DNA of 64,000 nt from Deltaproteobacteria bacterium (GTDB lineage: Bacteria > Desulfobacterota > Syntrophobacteria > Syntrophobacterales > Syntrophobacteraceae). The notes under the pieces were generated by a model. That model saw only the letters and a list, made by a program, of their open reading frames with translations. It did not search any database and was not told the DNA's origin. The position numbers and the translations under genes are program-made. The stretch's first letter is position 1. Each line of letters begins with the position of its first letter. Positions 34,476 through 43,269 of the stretch are shown in pieces. The stretch covers positions 273,269 through 337,268 of the forward strand of contig JAAYVE010000059.1 of the NCBI GenBank assembly GCA_012517315.1. The letters run 5' to 3'.

Positions 34476-36523
34476 CGAGAGGGTCCGTTGTGACGCCGAA
34501 GGGGCCTGGAGACTCCATGCTCTCCTCTGTGGAGTACCAGGCTGTTCACAACCCGCAGGCCCAAACGCCCCACCGGAAGGTCGAGGAGTCCGGCACTATT
34601 GAAAAGAGGAAACCTCCCATGATTACGAACAAAGATGATGAGCAGAAACGCCAGGGACTGGGTTTGGACGTCGAGGCGTTCGAGATGCAGATCGACAAGG
34701 AAATCGACAGCTTGTTTGTTCCCGGCGACTCCCGGCAAGATGTCGAGGAGACATCGGGCGCAGTCCACGTGGTCGACGACGTGGACATTCAAGTGGTGGA
34801 GGCGCCGGGTCCCTCGGCGGAGACCGAGGGGACACCCAAAACAGCCATAGAAAAGCCCGAAACGCCTGGCGTCGCCATCAATGTCGAGGCGTTCGAGATG
34901 CAGATCGACAAGGAAATCGACAGCTTGTTCGTTCCTTTCGAGAGTGAGCCCCAGGCGGTGCCTGACTTCTCCCCCTTGAACTCGCCTGCGACTGTGAAAA
35001 AGGATGGTCTCGCCTCGAGCGAACCCAAACCTGGTGGAAAAGAGAAGAAGTCTGAAGAACCGTTTGGAAAGCTTGAAATGGAAGCATTTCCAGACCCTGT
35101 GGTGCCGGAGAAAGGTCCATCAAAAGAGTCTCCTAAAAAAGGGGCTTCTTCAGTCCTTGGTGGGGAACCCACGACATCCGCCGGTGCAGAACCGCGGTCG
35201 TCTGAACTGCCCATGTTGGTAGAGGCCTTTAACATCGCCTATCTCAGCCTGGACTGGGAGTTCACCGTGGAAAACGTCTCCAAGTTACGGGCTGCCTTGG
35301 AGAAGCTGAGGGTTGACTGCGAAAAGACACGGGAAACCCAGTTCTTGTTCAAGCTCTTGAGATCGCTTCTGCATCGTCTCAAAACCAACACCGATTCCGT
35401 GCAGCCCGAATTAATTGAAATCATGAGAGATGCGCAGGAATCCCTCAAGACGCTCCTCCTTTCGAATAATGAAATGGGAACCGCAGAGCGGGAAAAGCTC
35501 AGGAGTCTGGTGAGCCGTTACAGGAAACTGAGAGACAGCTTCGGGGAACAGAAGGGAAGAGGTCAGGAGGCAGTCCGGATCCCGCGGGTTTCTCCTTTTG
35601 AATCCTTGAGGAACAAAGGTTGTCCCGACTGGTCTTCCATGAACGCGGACGGATGGGTGTGCTGGCTCGAATCTGTTCCTCAACTGAACGGCGAATTGAT
35701 GCGAGTTCTTGCAGGGGAGGAACGGACCGTTCGTGAAATCGCCTCAAGTCTTTCAAAAACCGGAGCAATGACGAACCTGAATCACCGCCTGGAGGAACTC
35801 TCCTCCATCCTGGCAGACTGCGTCTCCTTCTTCAGGGAGAAGCAGGCCGAATGGGAGGAAGGCATCCGGTGGCTGAAGGACCATCGACAAGGGATCTTGC
35901 AAGAAGGTGGGGATAAGCGAGCGGGCTACATCAGTGTTCAGGAGAGCCCAGATGGGAAGGATGCCGTCAAAGCTGAATGGACGGCACCGGATCGGGAAGC
36001 GGATGAAGCGCTGGTCACCAAGCAAGAGCAGGTCTTTTTCTTTAGCGTCGGTGGAAAGGCGTTTGCGATTCCTGCCAAGCATGTGGTGAAGATTGACAAA
36101 ATCAGATCCAAAAAGCTCGAGAAAATACTGGCCAAAGGTTTCGCGACCCTCAAGGAGTTGAAGTCCTTCTACAGAAGCATTCGCTCAGGTCTGCTGGGTG
36201 CGTGGCACGGGTTGCCATCGGAGGTTCTCAGCAGCTACCGTTTTTTGACCGTGCCGCCACAGGCCATGGGAGTCGGCGAGCAGCCGTCCAATTCCACGGG
36301 CATCATGCTGGTGAGTACGGGAAAAGGCCACGGAGCCATCGTCGTGGATTCTCCCGCAGTTGTTCTGCACAATGATATGCCCATCCAGGTGAAGAGAGGC
36401 GGAGTCGGTCCGGTCTTGGGGACCATCGACAGGGATGTCGATGCCCCTGTGGAGGTTATCGACGTAGACGCTCTTCTTCGAGATCTGCATCAGGACGGAA
36501 ACGATCCTCCTTTCGGAGAGTGA
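34472..36523 (+). CDS. Large scaffold protein with duplicated linear motif and CheW-like C-terminus
   Basis: A 683-residue soluble protein. N-terminal ~230 residues are Pro/Ser/Glu-rich, low-complexity and probably unstructured; they hold two copies of an 18-residue motif, VEAFEMQIDKEIDSLFVP (residues ~67 and ~138). Residues ~235-350 are helical. The C-terminal ~165 residues look like a CheW-type SH3-like domain: VFFFSVGGKAFAIPAKHVVKI ... GIMLVSTGKGHGAIVVD...VLHNDMPIQVKR...GTIDRDVDAPVEVIDVDALL. It overlaps the GTPase gene by 4 nt. A scaffold tying a GTPase module to a chemosensory-type partner is inference; no histidine kinase is next to it. Confidence 0.75.
   Translation: MTRGSVVTPKGPGDSMLSSVEYQAVHNPQAQTPHRKVEESGTIEKRKPPMITNKDDEQKRQGLGLDVEAFEMQIDKEIDSLFVPGDSRQDVEETSGAVHVVDDVDIQVVEAPGPSAETEGTPKTAIEKPETPGVAINVEAFEMQIDKEIDSLFVPFESEPQAVPDFSPLNSPATVKKDGLASSEPKPGGKEKKSEEPFGKLEMEAFPDPVVPEKGPSKESPKKGASSVLGGEPTTSAGAEPRSSELPMLVEAFNIAYLSLDWEFTVENVSKLRAALEKLRVDCEKTRETQFLFKLLRSLLHRLKTNTDSVQPELIEIMRDAQESLKTLLLSNNEMGTAEREKLRSLVSRYRKLRDSFGEQKGRGQEAVRIPRVSPFESLRNKGCPDWSSMNADGWVCWLESVPQLNGELMRVLAGEERTVREIASSLSKTGAMTNLNHRLEELSSILADCVSFFREKQAEWEEGIRWLKDHRQGILQEGGDKRAGYISVQESPDGKDAVKAEWTAPDREADEALVTKQEQVFFFSVGGKAFAIPAKHVVKIDKIRSKKLEKILAKGFATLKELKSFYRSIRSGLLGAWHGLPSEVLSSYRFLTVPPQAMGVGEQPSNSTGIMLVSTGKGHGAIVVDSPAVVLHNDMPIQVKRGGVGPVLGTIDRDVDAPVEVIDVDALLRDLHQDGNDPPFGE
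34670..34722 (+). repeat. Direct repeat copy 1 (motif VEAFEMQIDKEIDSLFVP)
   Basis: 53-nt unit identical to copy 2 (34883-34935) at 52 of 53 positions, 160 nt apart. Near-identity including third codon positions shows a recent duplication or gene-conversion. Confidence 0.9.
34883..34935 (+). repeat. Direct repeat copy 2 (motif VEAFEMQIDKEIDSLFVP)
   Basis: Second copy of the 53-nt unit; one T/C difference from copy 1 at its 48th position. Confidence 0.9.
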
Positions 36524-36631
36524 TCGATCCGATTCGGTCTGATTGCCGGATGACAGCATCAAAAGGCAACCAGGGTCGACGGAAAGGGAGTCTTCAACAA
36601 AAGGTACGGTCATTAGGAGCTTCAGGAGACA

Positions 36632-38290
36632 GTGGTCCGCGGCAGTGAAGGGATAATGGCGTCTGGTGGGGTTTCCAAAACGGTCATGAGCCGCTTGGAG
36701 GAGGCACGCCTCTACCATGAACAGGGTCTCGGCGAGGGTGCCGTAGAGATCATCACGGGCATCTTGAACGAACTCGGCCAGATGGACTTGCCGGAAACGG
36801 AAAGGCGAGACCTCTCCACCCTCGTGGAGAAAGAACTGGCGAAAATCACAGGAAGCTGTGGCGCAATAGCATCTTCCGACGCAGAAACTCAGGACCTGCA
36901 TGGAACGACGACGGTTGATCCATCGGAGTCCTACCAGTATGCTCTGGCTCTCATGGATGGCCAATTCTGGCAGGATGCCATTCGGGAATTCAAGAAGGCG
37001 GCTGTTGTCGGAAACCAGATGCTGGAGTGCTGGGAATTGGCTGGGGACTGTGCCGGAAAGCTGGAGCGCTGGGAAGAGGCCATCAGCTACTACGAAGTGG
37101 TCTACACTCAGCCCAGCGTTTCCGAGGACCTGAAGCGCCAAATTCTTGGAAAGATCACCAAATGCACCCAGGCACTGAGAAAGAGAGAAGCCAAGCCTCT
37201 CGCCCCATCCAACCCGGATGTGTCCAACAGGGTCGGCGAGTCTAAAGAGGTCGGCGAACCCCAAGGCGACGCTGGGCAGTACTTCATTTCGTCTGTCACT
37301 GCCTTCGATCAGTCTCCAGTCGGCCGACTCATCGGGGAGCAGATTGCATCGAGACCCTCAGAAAATGGGGAATATTTCCGCGGTGAGCAACTCTTTTACC
37401 GTGTGTCAAATGTGCTCCATGTGGGAATTTCCTCCGTGGTGGTTGAACTGGAGGAAGAGGGCAGTGCAAGGCGTTATGCGGGGCAGTTGCTCAATTCTCC
37501 TTTCGGCGAGGCCGCTCCAGCGGAGGCGCTCGCCAGATGGGCCTACACCCAAAGCCTGATCGATTCCCGCTATTTGGTGACCGTTCATGATGTGGCGCTG
37601 GTGGAAGGTCAAGTCTGTTTTGTGAGGGAGCACCTTCCGCTGGCTCTGGGGGACATGATGGGGGGTGGGGAGGCGATGCCGGTGCCCCTTGCCAATTACC
37701 TGGCTTATCAAATGCTCATCGCTCTTGGGGACCTCCATCTTCACATGGGCCAGGACGAGCGGATCCGGCGCATCTTTCATCTCGATCTGAGGCCATCAAG
37801 GGTACTGCTGTCCAACGAGAGGCCAAGACTGAAAATCAACAACGGCGGGCTCTGGCGCACCCTGGAAGAATCCAACCCAAAGGCACTGGCCATTCACCGA
37901 CTTCCTCTTCCATTCCTGGCATACCGGGCACCGGAGCAGTTTCGCCCGTATCTGGCACGCCGCAAGCCGCCAGTCTTTACAGACATCTACCTTTTCGGCA
38001 CCATTTTCTACGAGATGCTCACAGGGGTGCCTGCCTTCAAGGCGTCGTCGTTCGAAGAATATGAAATTCAGCATTGTGAGCAGTATCCCAACCCGCCCAA
38101 GGTCTGGCGGCGGGATATCCCCGAGGAAGTGAACGATCTCGTAATGAAATGCCTGGAAATCGATCCGTTCAAGCGGTGGCGCAGCACCACCGAATTGGCT
38201 CTGATACTGGAAAAGACCTTCACCAGTTCCTACAATCCCGCAAAAGATGGTTCCTACGCCCAGTTTCTCAAGAACTGCAACCAAGTGTGA
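36632..38290 (+). CDS. TPR protein with C-terminal pseudokinase domain
   Basis: A 552-residue protein. Residues ~95-180 form TPR-like repeats (YQYALALMDGQFWQDAIREFKKAAVV...). The C-terminal ~300 residues have a protein-kinase fold: catalytic-loop site reads FHLDLRPSRVLLSN (HRD replaced by HLD), the DFG site reads INNGGLW so the metal Asp is gone, but LAYRAPEQF (APE) and DIYLFGTIFYEMLTGVPAF are kept. No VAIK lysine is clear. It is thus probably a pseudokinase acting as a binding platform. GTG 36632 or ATG 36656 start. Last gene of the signalling island, 108 nt after the scaffold gene. Confidence 0.8.
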   Translation: MVRGSEGIMASGGVSKTVMSRLEEARLYHEQGLGEGAVEIITGILNELGQMDLPETERRDLSTLVEKELAKITGSCGAIASSDAETQDLHGTTTVDPSESYQYALALMDGQFWQDAIREFKKAAVVGNQMLECWELAGDCAGKLERWEEAISYYEVVYTQPSVSEDLKRQILGKITKCTQALRKREAKPLAPSNPDVSNRVGESKEVGEPQGDAGQYFISSVTAFDQSPVGRLIGEQIASRPSENGEYFRGEQLFYRVSNVLHVGISSVVVELEEEGSARRYAGQLLNSPFGEAAPAEALARWAYTQSLIDSRYLVTVHDVALVEGQVCFVREHLPLALGDMMGGGEAMPVPLANYLAYQMLIALGDLHLHMGQDERIRRIFHLDLRPSRVLLSNERPRLKINNGGLWRTLEESNPKALAIHRLPLPFLAYRAPEQFRPYLARRKPPVFTDIYLFGTIFYEMLTGVPAFKASSFEEYEIQHCEQYPNPPKVWRRDIPEEVNDLVMKCLEIDPFKRWRSTTELALILEKTFTSSYNPAKDGSYAQFLKNCNQV

Positions 38291-38393
38291 CCTGCACCGC
38301 TTCCACGTTTCACCTCTGCTTTTCCAATCCATCCTTTTGATTCCATGCGGCGCAGACCCTGTCTGGAAGGATGAAGCGGTTTTGAAAAGGTTC

Positions 38394-38424
38394 GCCCCCG
38401 GTCGGGGGCCCCGCACCGTTTTTT
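38394..38424 (+). terminator. Terminator of the signalling island
   Basis: GC-rich hairpin (CGGTCGGGG pairing with GCCCCGCACCG with small bulges; GCCCCC/GGGGGC as alternative), then six T residues. Confidence 0.75.
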
Positions 38425-38442
38425 GGCTGGTCTTCGGAGTGC

Positions 38443-38472
38443 TTGCATTCTACGTGTCGGACTATCTATAAT
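38443..38472 (+). promoter_or_regulatory. Probable promoter of the small dimeric-barrel gene
   Basis: TTGCAT, 18-nt spacer, TATAAT; about 70 nt before the ATG at 38542. Confidence 0.6.
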
Positions 38473-38541
38473 GAATCTGCCCAACACATTCGTGTTCAAG
38501 CCCGTTCTAGGATCTTCAGCAGAGAATAAAGGGAGGACGCC

Positions 38542-38820
38542 ATGCAGTTTCTTGCCATATTCAGCTACGCTCCGGAGGATCGTGACCAGGTGATCGAAAG
38601 AGGGATGAAAAGCCTGGAAAAGAGTGTCGGCGTGGAAATCAAAGGGGAATGGTTCGACATTTCAGGTCACCGGGTGTTTCGCTTGTTCGAGGCTGAAGAT
38701 GAGATCCATCTCGCCTCTTCTGTTTTCAATTGGACGGACTTGGGGGTTGCCGAGATCATCCCGGTCCTGGAGACAGACAAGGCACTGAAGTTTCTGAAGA
38801 AGGCAACGAAGAGAGGTTAG
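38542..38820 (+). CDS. DUF3303-like small protein
   Basis: A 92-residue protein with the look of a dimeric alpha/beta barrel: FLAIFSYAPEDRDQVIERGMKSLEK, GEWFDISGHRVFRLFEAEDEIHLASSVFNWTDLGVAEIIPVLETDKALKFL. The WTDL...EIIPVLE part matches small DUF3303-type domains. Function unknown. Good Shine-Dalgarno (GGGAGGAC) before ATG. It has its own promoter and lies upstream of the cobalamin riboswitch. Confidence 0.65.
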   Translation: MQFLAIFSYAPEDRDQVIERGMKSLEKSVGVEIKGEWFDISGHRVFRLFEAEDEIHLASSVFNWTDLGVAEIIPVLETDKALKFLKKATKRG

Positions 38821-38969
38821 TCGCCAGGATTTGAGCGGGAGCGTGCACGCAACCCCCGAGTGGCATCGTGCTTGGCCGGGTCACGGCCGGAAGAGAAGAT
38901 CGTCTGCTGGCGCAAGCCCATTCCAGGGGAAAAGGCTTGCCGCTGGAGATACCCATCAACAACTGTGTA

Positions 38970-39155
38970 AGCCTCTGACCGGTGCTTTGACAGAGCATAA
39001 TAGGGAAGTCGGTGAAAAACCGACACGTTTGGCCGGCGCTGTGAGCGGAAAGATGTCCCCATTTTGTGCCACTGCTCCCTGATGCCTTGAAGGAATCGGG
39101 GGTGGGAAGGCCCGGGGTCTGGTTGAGCCGCGAGTCAGAAGACCTGCCGTGAAGA
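38970..39155 (+). promoter_or_regulatory. Cobalamin (B12) riboswitch
   Basis: Contains TAGGGAAGTCGGTGAAAAAC, an AGCGG core, the B12-box-like GTGCCACTG, and the 3' signature GAGTCAGAAGACCTGCC. These are the conserved blocks of the cobalamin aptamer in order. Upstream border is approximate. It precedes an intrinsic terminator and cobT, so adenosylcobalamin binding should favour termination. Confidence 0.93.
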
Positions 39156-39212
39156 GGATGCCCCGCATTTTGGGGCGGTCGGCTGAGTGACTGCTGATGC
39201 CATCAAGCATTC

Positions 39213-39250
39213 CTTCAAGCCTCGATCGTGAGGTTTGAAGGTTTTTTTTT
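39213..39250 (+). terminator. Riboswitch-controlled terminator before cobT
   Basis: Eleven-bp stem CTTCAAGCCTC/GAGGTTTGAAG (one G-U), 6-nt loop, nine T residues. Lies between the aptamer and the cobT start, the expression platform of the riboswitch. Confidence 0.9.
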
Positions 39251-39404
39251 GGTGTCACGGTCGGTTGGTCTCAGCCCATGGTATGCAATGGGAAGGCGCC
39301 AAAGCGACAAAATCATCGCCGGTTTGCTGTTGCTTTCTTGTGAGGGTTCCCCTCGGGCAACCCGAAGTTTCGGCATGGATCAGACAGAAAAGAAAGGAAG
39401 CAGG

Positions 39405-40466
39405 ATGGAAACACTGAAACAACTGCTTGAGGGAATCCCCGGAGCGTCGGAGGAGCATGAAACAGGGGCTTGGAAAAGGCTCAATGCACAGATTCGTCCG
39501 AGAGGCTCTCTAGGGCGATTGGAACAAATGGCGGCACGTCTTGCAGGTATCCAGAGAACACTGACTCCGGATGTGGAAAAGAAGATCATCTTCACCATGG
39601 CGGGAGATCATGGGGTTGCGGCGGAAGGGGTGAGCGCCTACCCCCAGGAGGTGACAGGGCAGATGGTCTACAGTTTTACCCGGGGATGGGCTTCCATCAA
39701 CGTGCTGGCGAAGCATGTCTGTGCCGACGTACGCGTGGTCGATTGCGGTGTGGCGGCTGACCTGCCGCCGGATTGGCCCATTGTGCATGGAAAAATCAGA
39801 AAGGGAACCGCTTCGATTTTTTCAGGACCGGCCATGACCAGGGAGGAAGCAGTAGCTGGTGTGATGCTGGGGGCCCGGCTGGTGCGGGACGCTGTCTTCA
39901 AGGAAGGGTACCATATGATCGGCACAGGAGACATGGGCATCGGGAACACCACGCCATCCACCGCCATCATCGCTGTTTTGAGCGGTAGAAGCGTTCGTTG
40001 CCTGACGGGTCGAGGTACTGGGATTGACGACAGTGCCTTTGAGCGAAAGGTTGCCGTCATCGAGCGGGCCATTGAAGTCAATCGTCCAGATCCTGGTGAT
40101 CCGCTCGACGTTTTGTCCAAAGTAGGGGGGCTTGAAATTGCTTCCTTGGCGGGCGCAGTCCTGGGAGGGGCCCATTGCTGCGTTCCGGTCGTCTGCGATG
40201 GTTTCATCGCCACAGCCGGTGCCCTCATCGCGTGCAGGATGGCGCCGAAAGCTAGAGAGGTTCTGTTCGTATCCCATCGGAGCAAGGAGGTTGGGCACGA
40301 CACGATGATCGAACTTCTGGGGTTGCATCCTATCTTGGACCTCGAGATGCGCCTGGGAGAGGGGACGGGATCAGCCCTGGCCATGAACATACTTGAAGCG
40401 TGCACGAAAATTTTGCGGGATATCAAGACATTCGAGGAAGCAGGGGTGACGGACACAGGGCGTTAG
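39405..40466 (+). CDS. cobT: Nicotinate-nucleotide-dimethylbenzimidazole phosphoribosyltransferase
   Basis: A 353-residue enzyme making alpha-ribazole-phosphate for the lower ligand of B12. Blocks: RPRGSLGRLEQMAARLAGIQ, TMAGDHGVAAEGVSAYPQEVT, GTGDMGIGNTTPSTAI, TGRGTGIDDSAFERKV, and near the end GEGTGSALAMNIL with the catalytic Glu. Length matches CobT. ATG 39405 is used (AGGAAGCAGG before it); ATG 39375 is in frame without ribosome site. Expression is under the B12 riboswitch. Confidence 0.95.
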   Translation: METLKQLLEGIPGASEEHETGAWKRLNAQIRPRGSLGRLEQMAARLAGIQRTLTPDVEKKIIFTMAGDHGVAAEGVSAYPQEVTGQMVYSFTRGWASINVLAKHVCADVRVVDCGVAADLPPDWPIVHGKIRKGTASIFSGPAMTREEAVAGVMLGARLVRDAVFKEGYHMIGTGDMGIGNTTPSTAIIAVLSGRSVRCLTGRGTGIDDSAFERKVAVIERAIEVNRPDPGDPLDVLSKVGGLEIASLAGAVLGGAHCCVPVVCDGFIATAGALIACRMAPKAREVLFVSHRSKEVGHDTMIELLGLHPILDLEMRLGEGTGSALAMNILEACTKILRDIKTFEEAGVTDTGR

Positions 40467-40947
40467 AGCCAATGGGAGAAAAAAAGTGCTCTTTGGTAAA
40501 ATCGTACAATGCCGGCCCACCGGTGTTCCATGAGCATTGCTTTGCCCGGTTCGGTGCCCCCCGTGTGCCGGGGCGAGATGCGTCAAGCCGGTATTCAACA
40601 ATTGAGGGAGCATCATCCGCGATAAGGTGCACTGCCTTAGAACGGTCCAGAGAGGGGCATCGGCCTACTTGATGACCGGCAAGGACGTTGACTAACTTCT
40701 CTATAGAATGTGGAACTTCGAACCATTACAATACACTGAGCCGGGTCGTCGTGTTCGGGCGTTCTCTTTGAGAGCGCAGATTCAGGGGTATGCCGCGTGG
40801 GTTCTCTCCGGGACCCATTCCGGAGTCGACGTCCGGTGACGTCGACTGTGCCTGCCTGCTCGTTGAATACGCTCAGGAGAGAGGTTGCGATCCTGGCCCG
40901 CGAGGATTGGCGAGTCGTTCAGAATTCCTCAAGGAGGCAACGCACAC
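40467..40947. ncRNA. Structured non-coding region, candidate RNA leader
   Basis: 480 nt without a convincing ORF. Three hairpins follow each other: 40759-40777 (GCGTTCTC/GAGAGCGC), 40799-40816 (GGGTTC/GGACCC) and a perfect 10-bp palindrome 40824-40847 (AGTCGACGTC/GACGTCGACT). The 66-residue gene follows. It could be a cis-acting leader or a separate small RNA; strand of transcription is assumed plus. No known RNA family was recognised. Confidence 0.4.
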
Positions 40948-41148
40948 ATGACCACCATCATGCCCCAGGGTGAAGGGATTCGAAAAGCGGTGAAGTGGAT
41001 TTCAGGGGAGTTGGAGGAAAACCCGGGAAAGTCACCTTTGAAGCTCGTCCAGGAAGCGGTTGCCCGTTTTGACCTCTCTCCTAAGGATGCTGAATTCCTG
41101 ATGCAGTTCTACCGGCAGGGGAAGAAAGATTTCCCTTCGGATGCCTGA
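40948..41148 (+). CDS. Small soluble protein, 66 residues, unrecognised
   Basis: Predicted helical: IRKAVKWISGELEENPGKSPLKLVQEAVARFDLSPKDAEFLMQFYRQGKK. AAGGAGG lies ~10 nt before ATG. Small proteins of this pattern are common and conserved among Desulfobacterota, usually annotated as hypothetical. No motif gives a function. Followed at 41276-41311 by a GC hairpin and TTTTTT that may be its terminator. Confidence 0.65.
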   Translation: MTTIMPQGEGIRKAVKWISGELEENPGKSPLKLVQEAVARFDLSPKDAEFLMQFYRQGKKDFPSDA

Positions 41149-41426
41149 GACTTCCGCGCCATATTTTCTCTAGACCAGGCGTCCCGCAAGGAGTGGGAAA
41201 TAACTGGGAGGCGCTCCAGCTGAGGAAGGGGCCGGAAGCCGTGATTTTTTCCGCCAATGCTCCGACTGGCCTAAGGCCCCAGCATTCCTGGGGTAACCGC
41301 ATTTTTTCGAAAGAGGCGACCGGTTCCTTCCGTCTTTTACAAAGTGGGCGGTGGAGACAAGGGGAACGGAGCATTTCTGGAAGTGTGTTGTGGTAAAGAG
41401 GAAGCTGTACAGCCGTTGGACTTTGG

Positions 41427-41455
41427 TTGACAGTTTCTGAGGAACCCGCTATATA
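41427..41455 (+). promoter_or_regulatory. Promoter of tRNA-Ala
   Basis: TTGACA, 17-nt spacer, TATATA: a near-perfect sigma-70-type promoter 14 nt before the tRNA. Confidence 0.85.
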
Positions 41456-41468
41456 AATCGCAACCCGT

Positions 41469-41544
41469 GGGGATGTAGCTCAGATGGGAGAGCGCAGCCT
41501 TCGCAAGGCTGAGGTCAGGGGTTCGATCCCCCTCATCTCCACCA
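41469..41544 (+). tRNA. tRNA-Ala (CGC anticodon)
   Basis: 76-nt cloverleaf with encoded CCA. Acceptor stem GGGGATG/CATCTCC contains the G3-U70 pair, the alanine identity element. Anticodon arm CAGCC-TTCGCAA-GGCTG gives anticodon CGC (codon GCG). T-arm AGGGG-TTCGATC-CCCCT is normal. Confidence 0.97.
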
Positions 41545-41802
41545 ACCCACAGAGTCGGCTGCCAAGGCAGCCCAGCGACCAAATCCACTCAGTCTTGGGG
41601 ACAGGCATTGGGCAAAGCCGTACTCCCCGCTTTGCAGTTCTATGTTCAACTTACGGATATCCGAGCCGAAACCGGCGTTACCGGCTCCTCCTCTTCTGGC
41701 CTTTCGATGACGCTTCGATCACCCTCTTTCGTGGAGATCCCTTTCATCAATCCCTGCCGATCATCACACTGAAGACCCGCGCGTCGAGCTGCGACAATTC
41801 TC

Positions 41803-42957
41803 TCATTGCCGATGGACGATGCCCGAGATCTTGGCTGCAAGATCGGCTGCATTTCCATCGTATTTGAACGCCCGACCGTGGGCGTTCACGATGCGACTGG
41901 GAGCATTGCCAAGATCGACCACTCGAATCATCGGCAACCCTGTCCTCGCTGCGTGCTTGACGGCATGCCTGTACTCTCTCACTGCCCAGTTCTCTCCCTT
42001 GGAATCGTGCTTGGACGGTTCCTCGTAATCCTCTGCGGCAAGGCACAGGAACAACGACGACGCTTGGATGCCTTCACGCAACAGCCGCTCGAGATCGACT
42101 CGGGGCGGATCCTTTCGTCGCACTCGGCCACCGACACGCCAGCCGGGATGACTCTGAAAACGTGGGATTGCCAGTCCGTCCAGCCAGACACCGCAACGCT
42201 TTGAGAGAAGCTCCCTTGCGATGGCGACGACGAGATTGGCCTTCTTGTTCCACCGATAGTTCAAGAAGATGGAGTGGTGAGTCCCCGTTTCCATCAGTTG
42301 TTCAAGGGCCGATATGCAGTGCTCATCCCGCAGTCTACGCGGCCCCTGCATCCGCCCCCCTACGTTCAGGAAACCTTTCTGCAGCCCCAGTGCACTTTCC
42401 AGGCATTCTGCAGCATTGACGTGAGCAAGGAAGCAACTGTTCGAGGGATCAGCCATGGCGGTGCGAACTCTGCACCACGCATCTTGCTGCGACGGACACT
42501 TCGTACCTTCCTTTTGATGTCGCTGACTCCAGGCGCGCATGGCAAAGTCGCGGGAGATTCGAAATGCGGCTCGGCGGGCAGGTTCTCGAACAGACAATGC
42601 TTGGCGCCATTGCTGAAACTGTTGGTCATCAGACGGGACTTCGAGGGCGCAGTCACTCGCGTCCCGTGCCCAGTTACGCACCTCCTCGCCTGTCACGAGT
42701 CGCGCCACCGTGAGCTTCGCGATCAGAGTGGGCGGAAACTGCTGCTCCGGGATACCCCTGCACTTGTATGTCGGTGAGGAGATCACCCACAAAACACCCG
42801 GCGATTGAGTGCCCTCTGTCCCCGGAAAGAAATGGTCGCTCAGAGATGCGTACGCAACGGGTGCAAAATGCATCGTTGATCTCTTTCCGACCGCCTGGAG
42901 AGACAGGCATTTCCAAGCGACCGCCCGCTTCTGCGTCAGATAGGCCAATTGATGCAT
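41803..42957 (-). CDS. TIR-like domain protein, possible anti-phage or nucleotide-processing effector
   Basis: A 384-residue protein. The C-terminal ~180 residues have a TIR-like pattern: HHSIFLNYRWNKKANLVVAIARELL (strand-helix start), CGVWLDGLAIPRF, SSLFLCLAAEDYE, then a Glu in NWAVREYRHAVKHA, near where TIR NADases carry the catalytic Glu, and GLPMIRVVDLG. The N-terminal ~200 residues match nothing I know. The gene sits next to tRNA-Ala, a frequent insertion site, and neighbours are unrecognised, so it may be island DNA. Function as an immune NADase is inference; a full operon of a known defence type is not visible. Confidence 0.65.
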   Translation of the reverse strand: MHQLAYLTQKRAVAWKCLSLQAVGKRSTMHFAPVAYASLSDHFFPGTEGTQSPGVLWVISSPTYKCRGIPEQQFPPTLIAKLTVARLVTGEEVRNWARDASDCALEVPSDDQQFQQWRQALSVREPARRAAFRISRDFAMRAWSQRHQKEGTKCPSQQDAWCRVRTAMADPSNSCFLAHVNAAECLESALGLQKGFLNVGGRMQGPRRLRDEHCISALEQLMETGTHHSIFLNYRWNKKANLVVAIARELLSKRCGVWLDGLAIPRFQSHPGWRVGGRVRRKDPPRVDLERLLREGIQASSLFLCLAAEDYEEPSKHDSKGENWAVREYRHAVKHAARTGLPMIRVVDLGNAPSRIVNAHGRAFKYDGNAADLAAKISGIVHRQ

Positions 42958-43269
42958 GATTCCTTTCCCGCGTGGCGAATCGGCTCATCACCGACCTTGT
43001 CCACCCAGGATCGTTGGGCGGGAAGACCGTCGGGACATCTTGGCAGCCCCCCCTGCGGCCCAGAGGTGATACCCGCCTCACACCCTCGCTGCGGAAGGAG
43101 GCATGACGAACAGTTGATTTAAGGCTCCGTGGATTCCGCCTCTGAAAGAGCTCTGGGTGAACATTCCTCACGTGCTTCAGGCCCGGTGGGTTTTGCGGAT
43201 CACCCGGTGTGGGCCTGTATGCCAAGGGGTAGGCTAGGGAGGAGAAGCCCCCGGCCGGCCGATCAGCCT

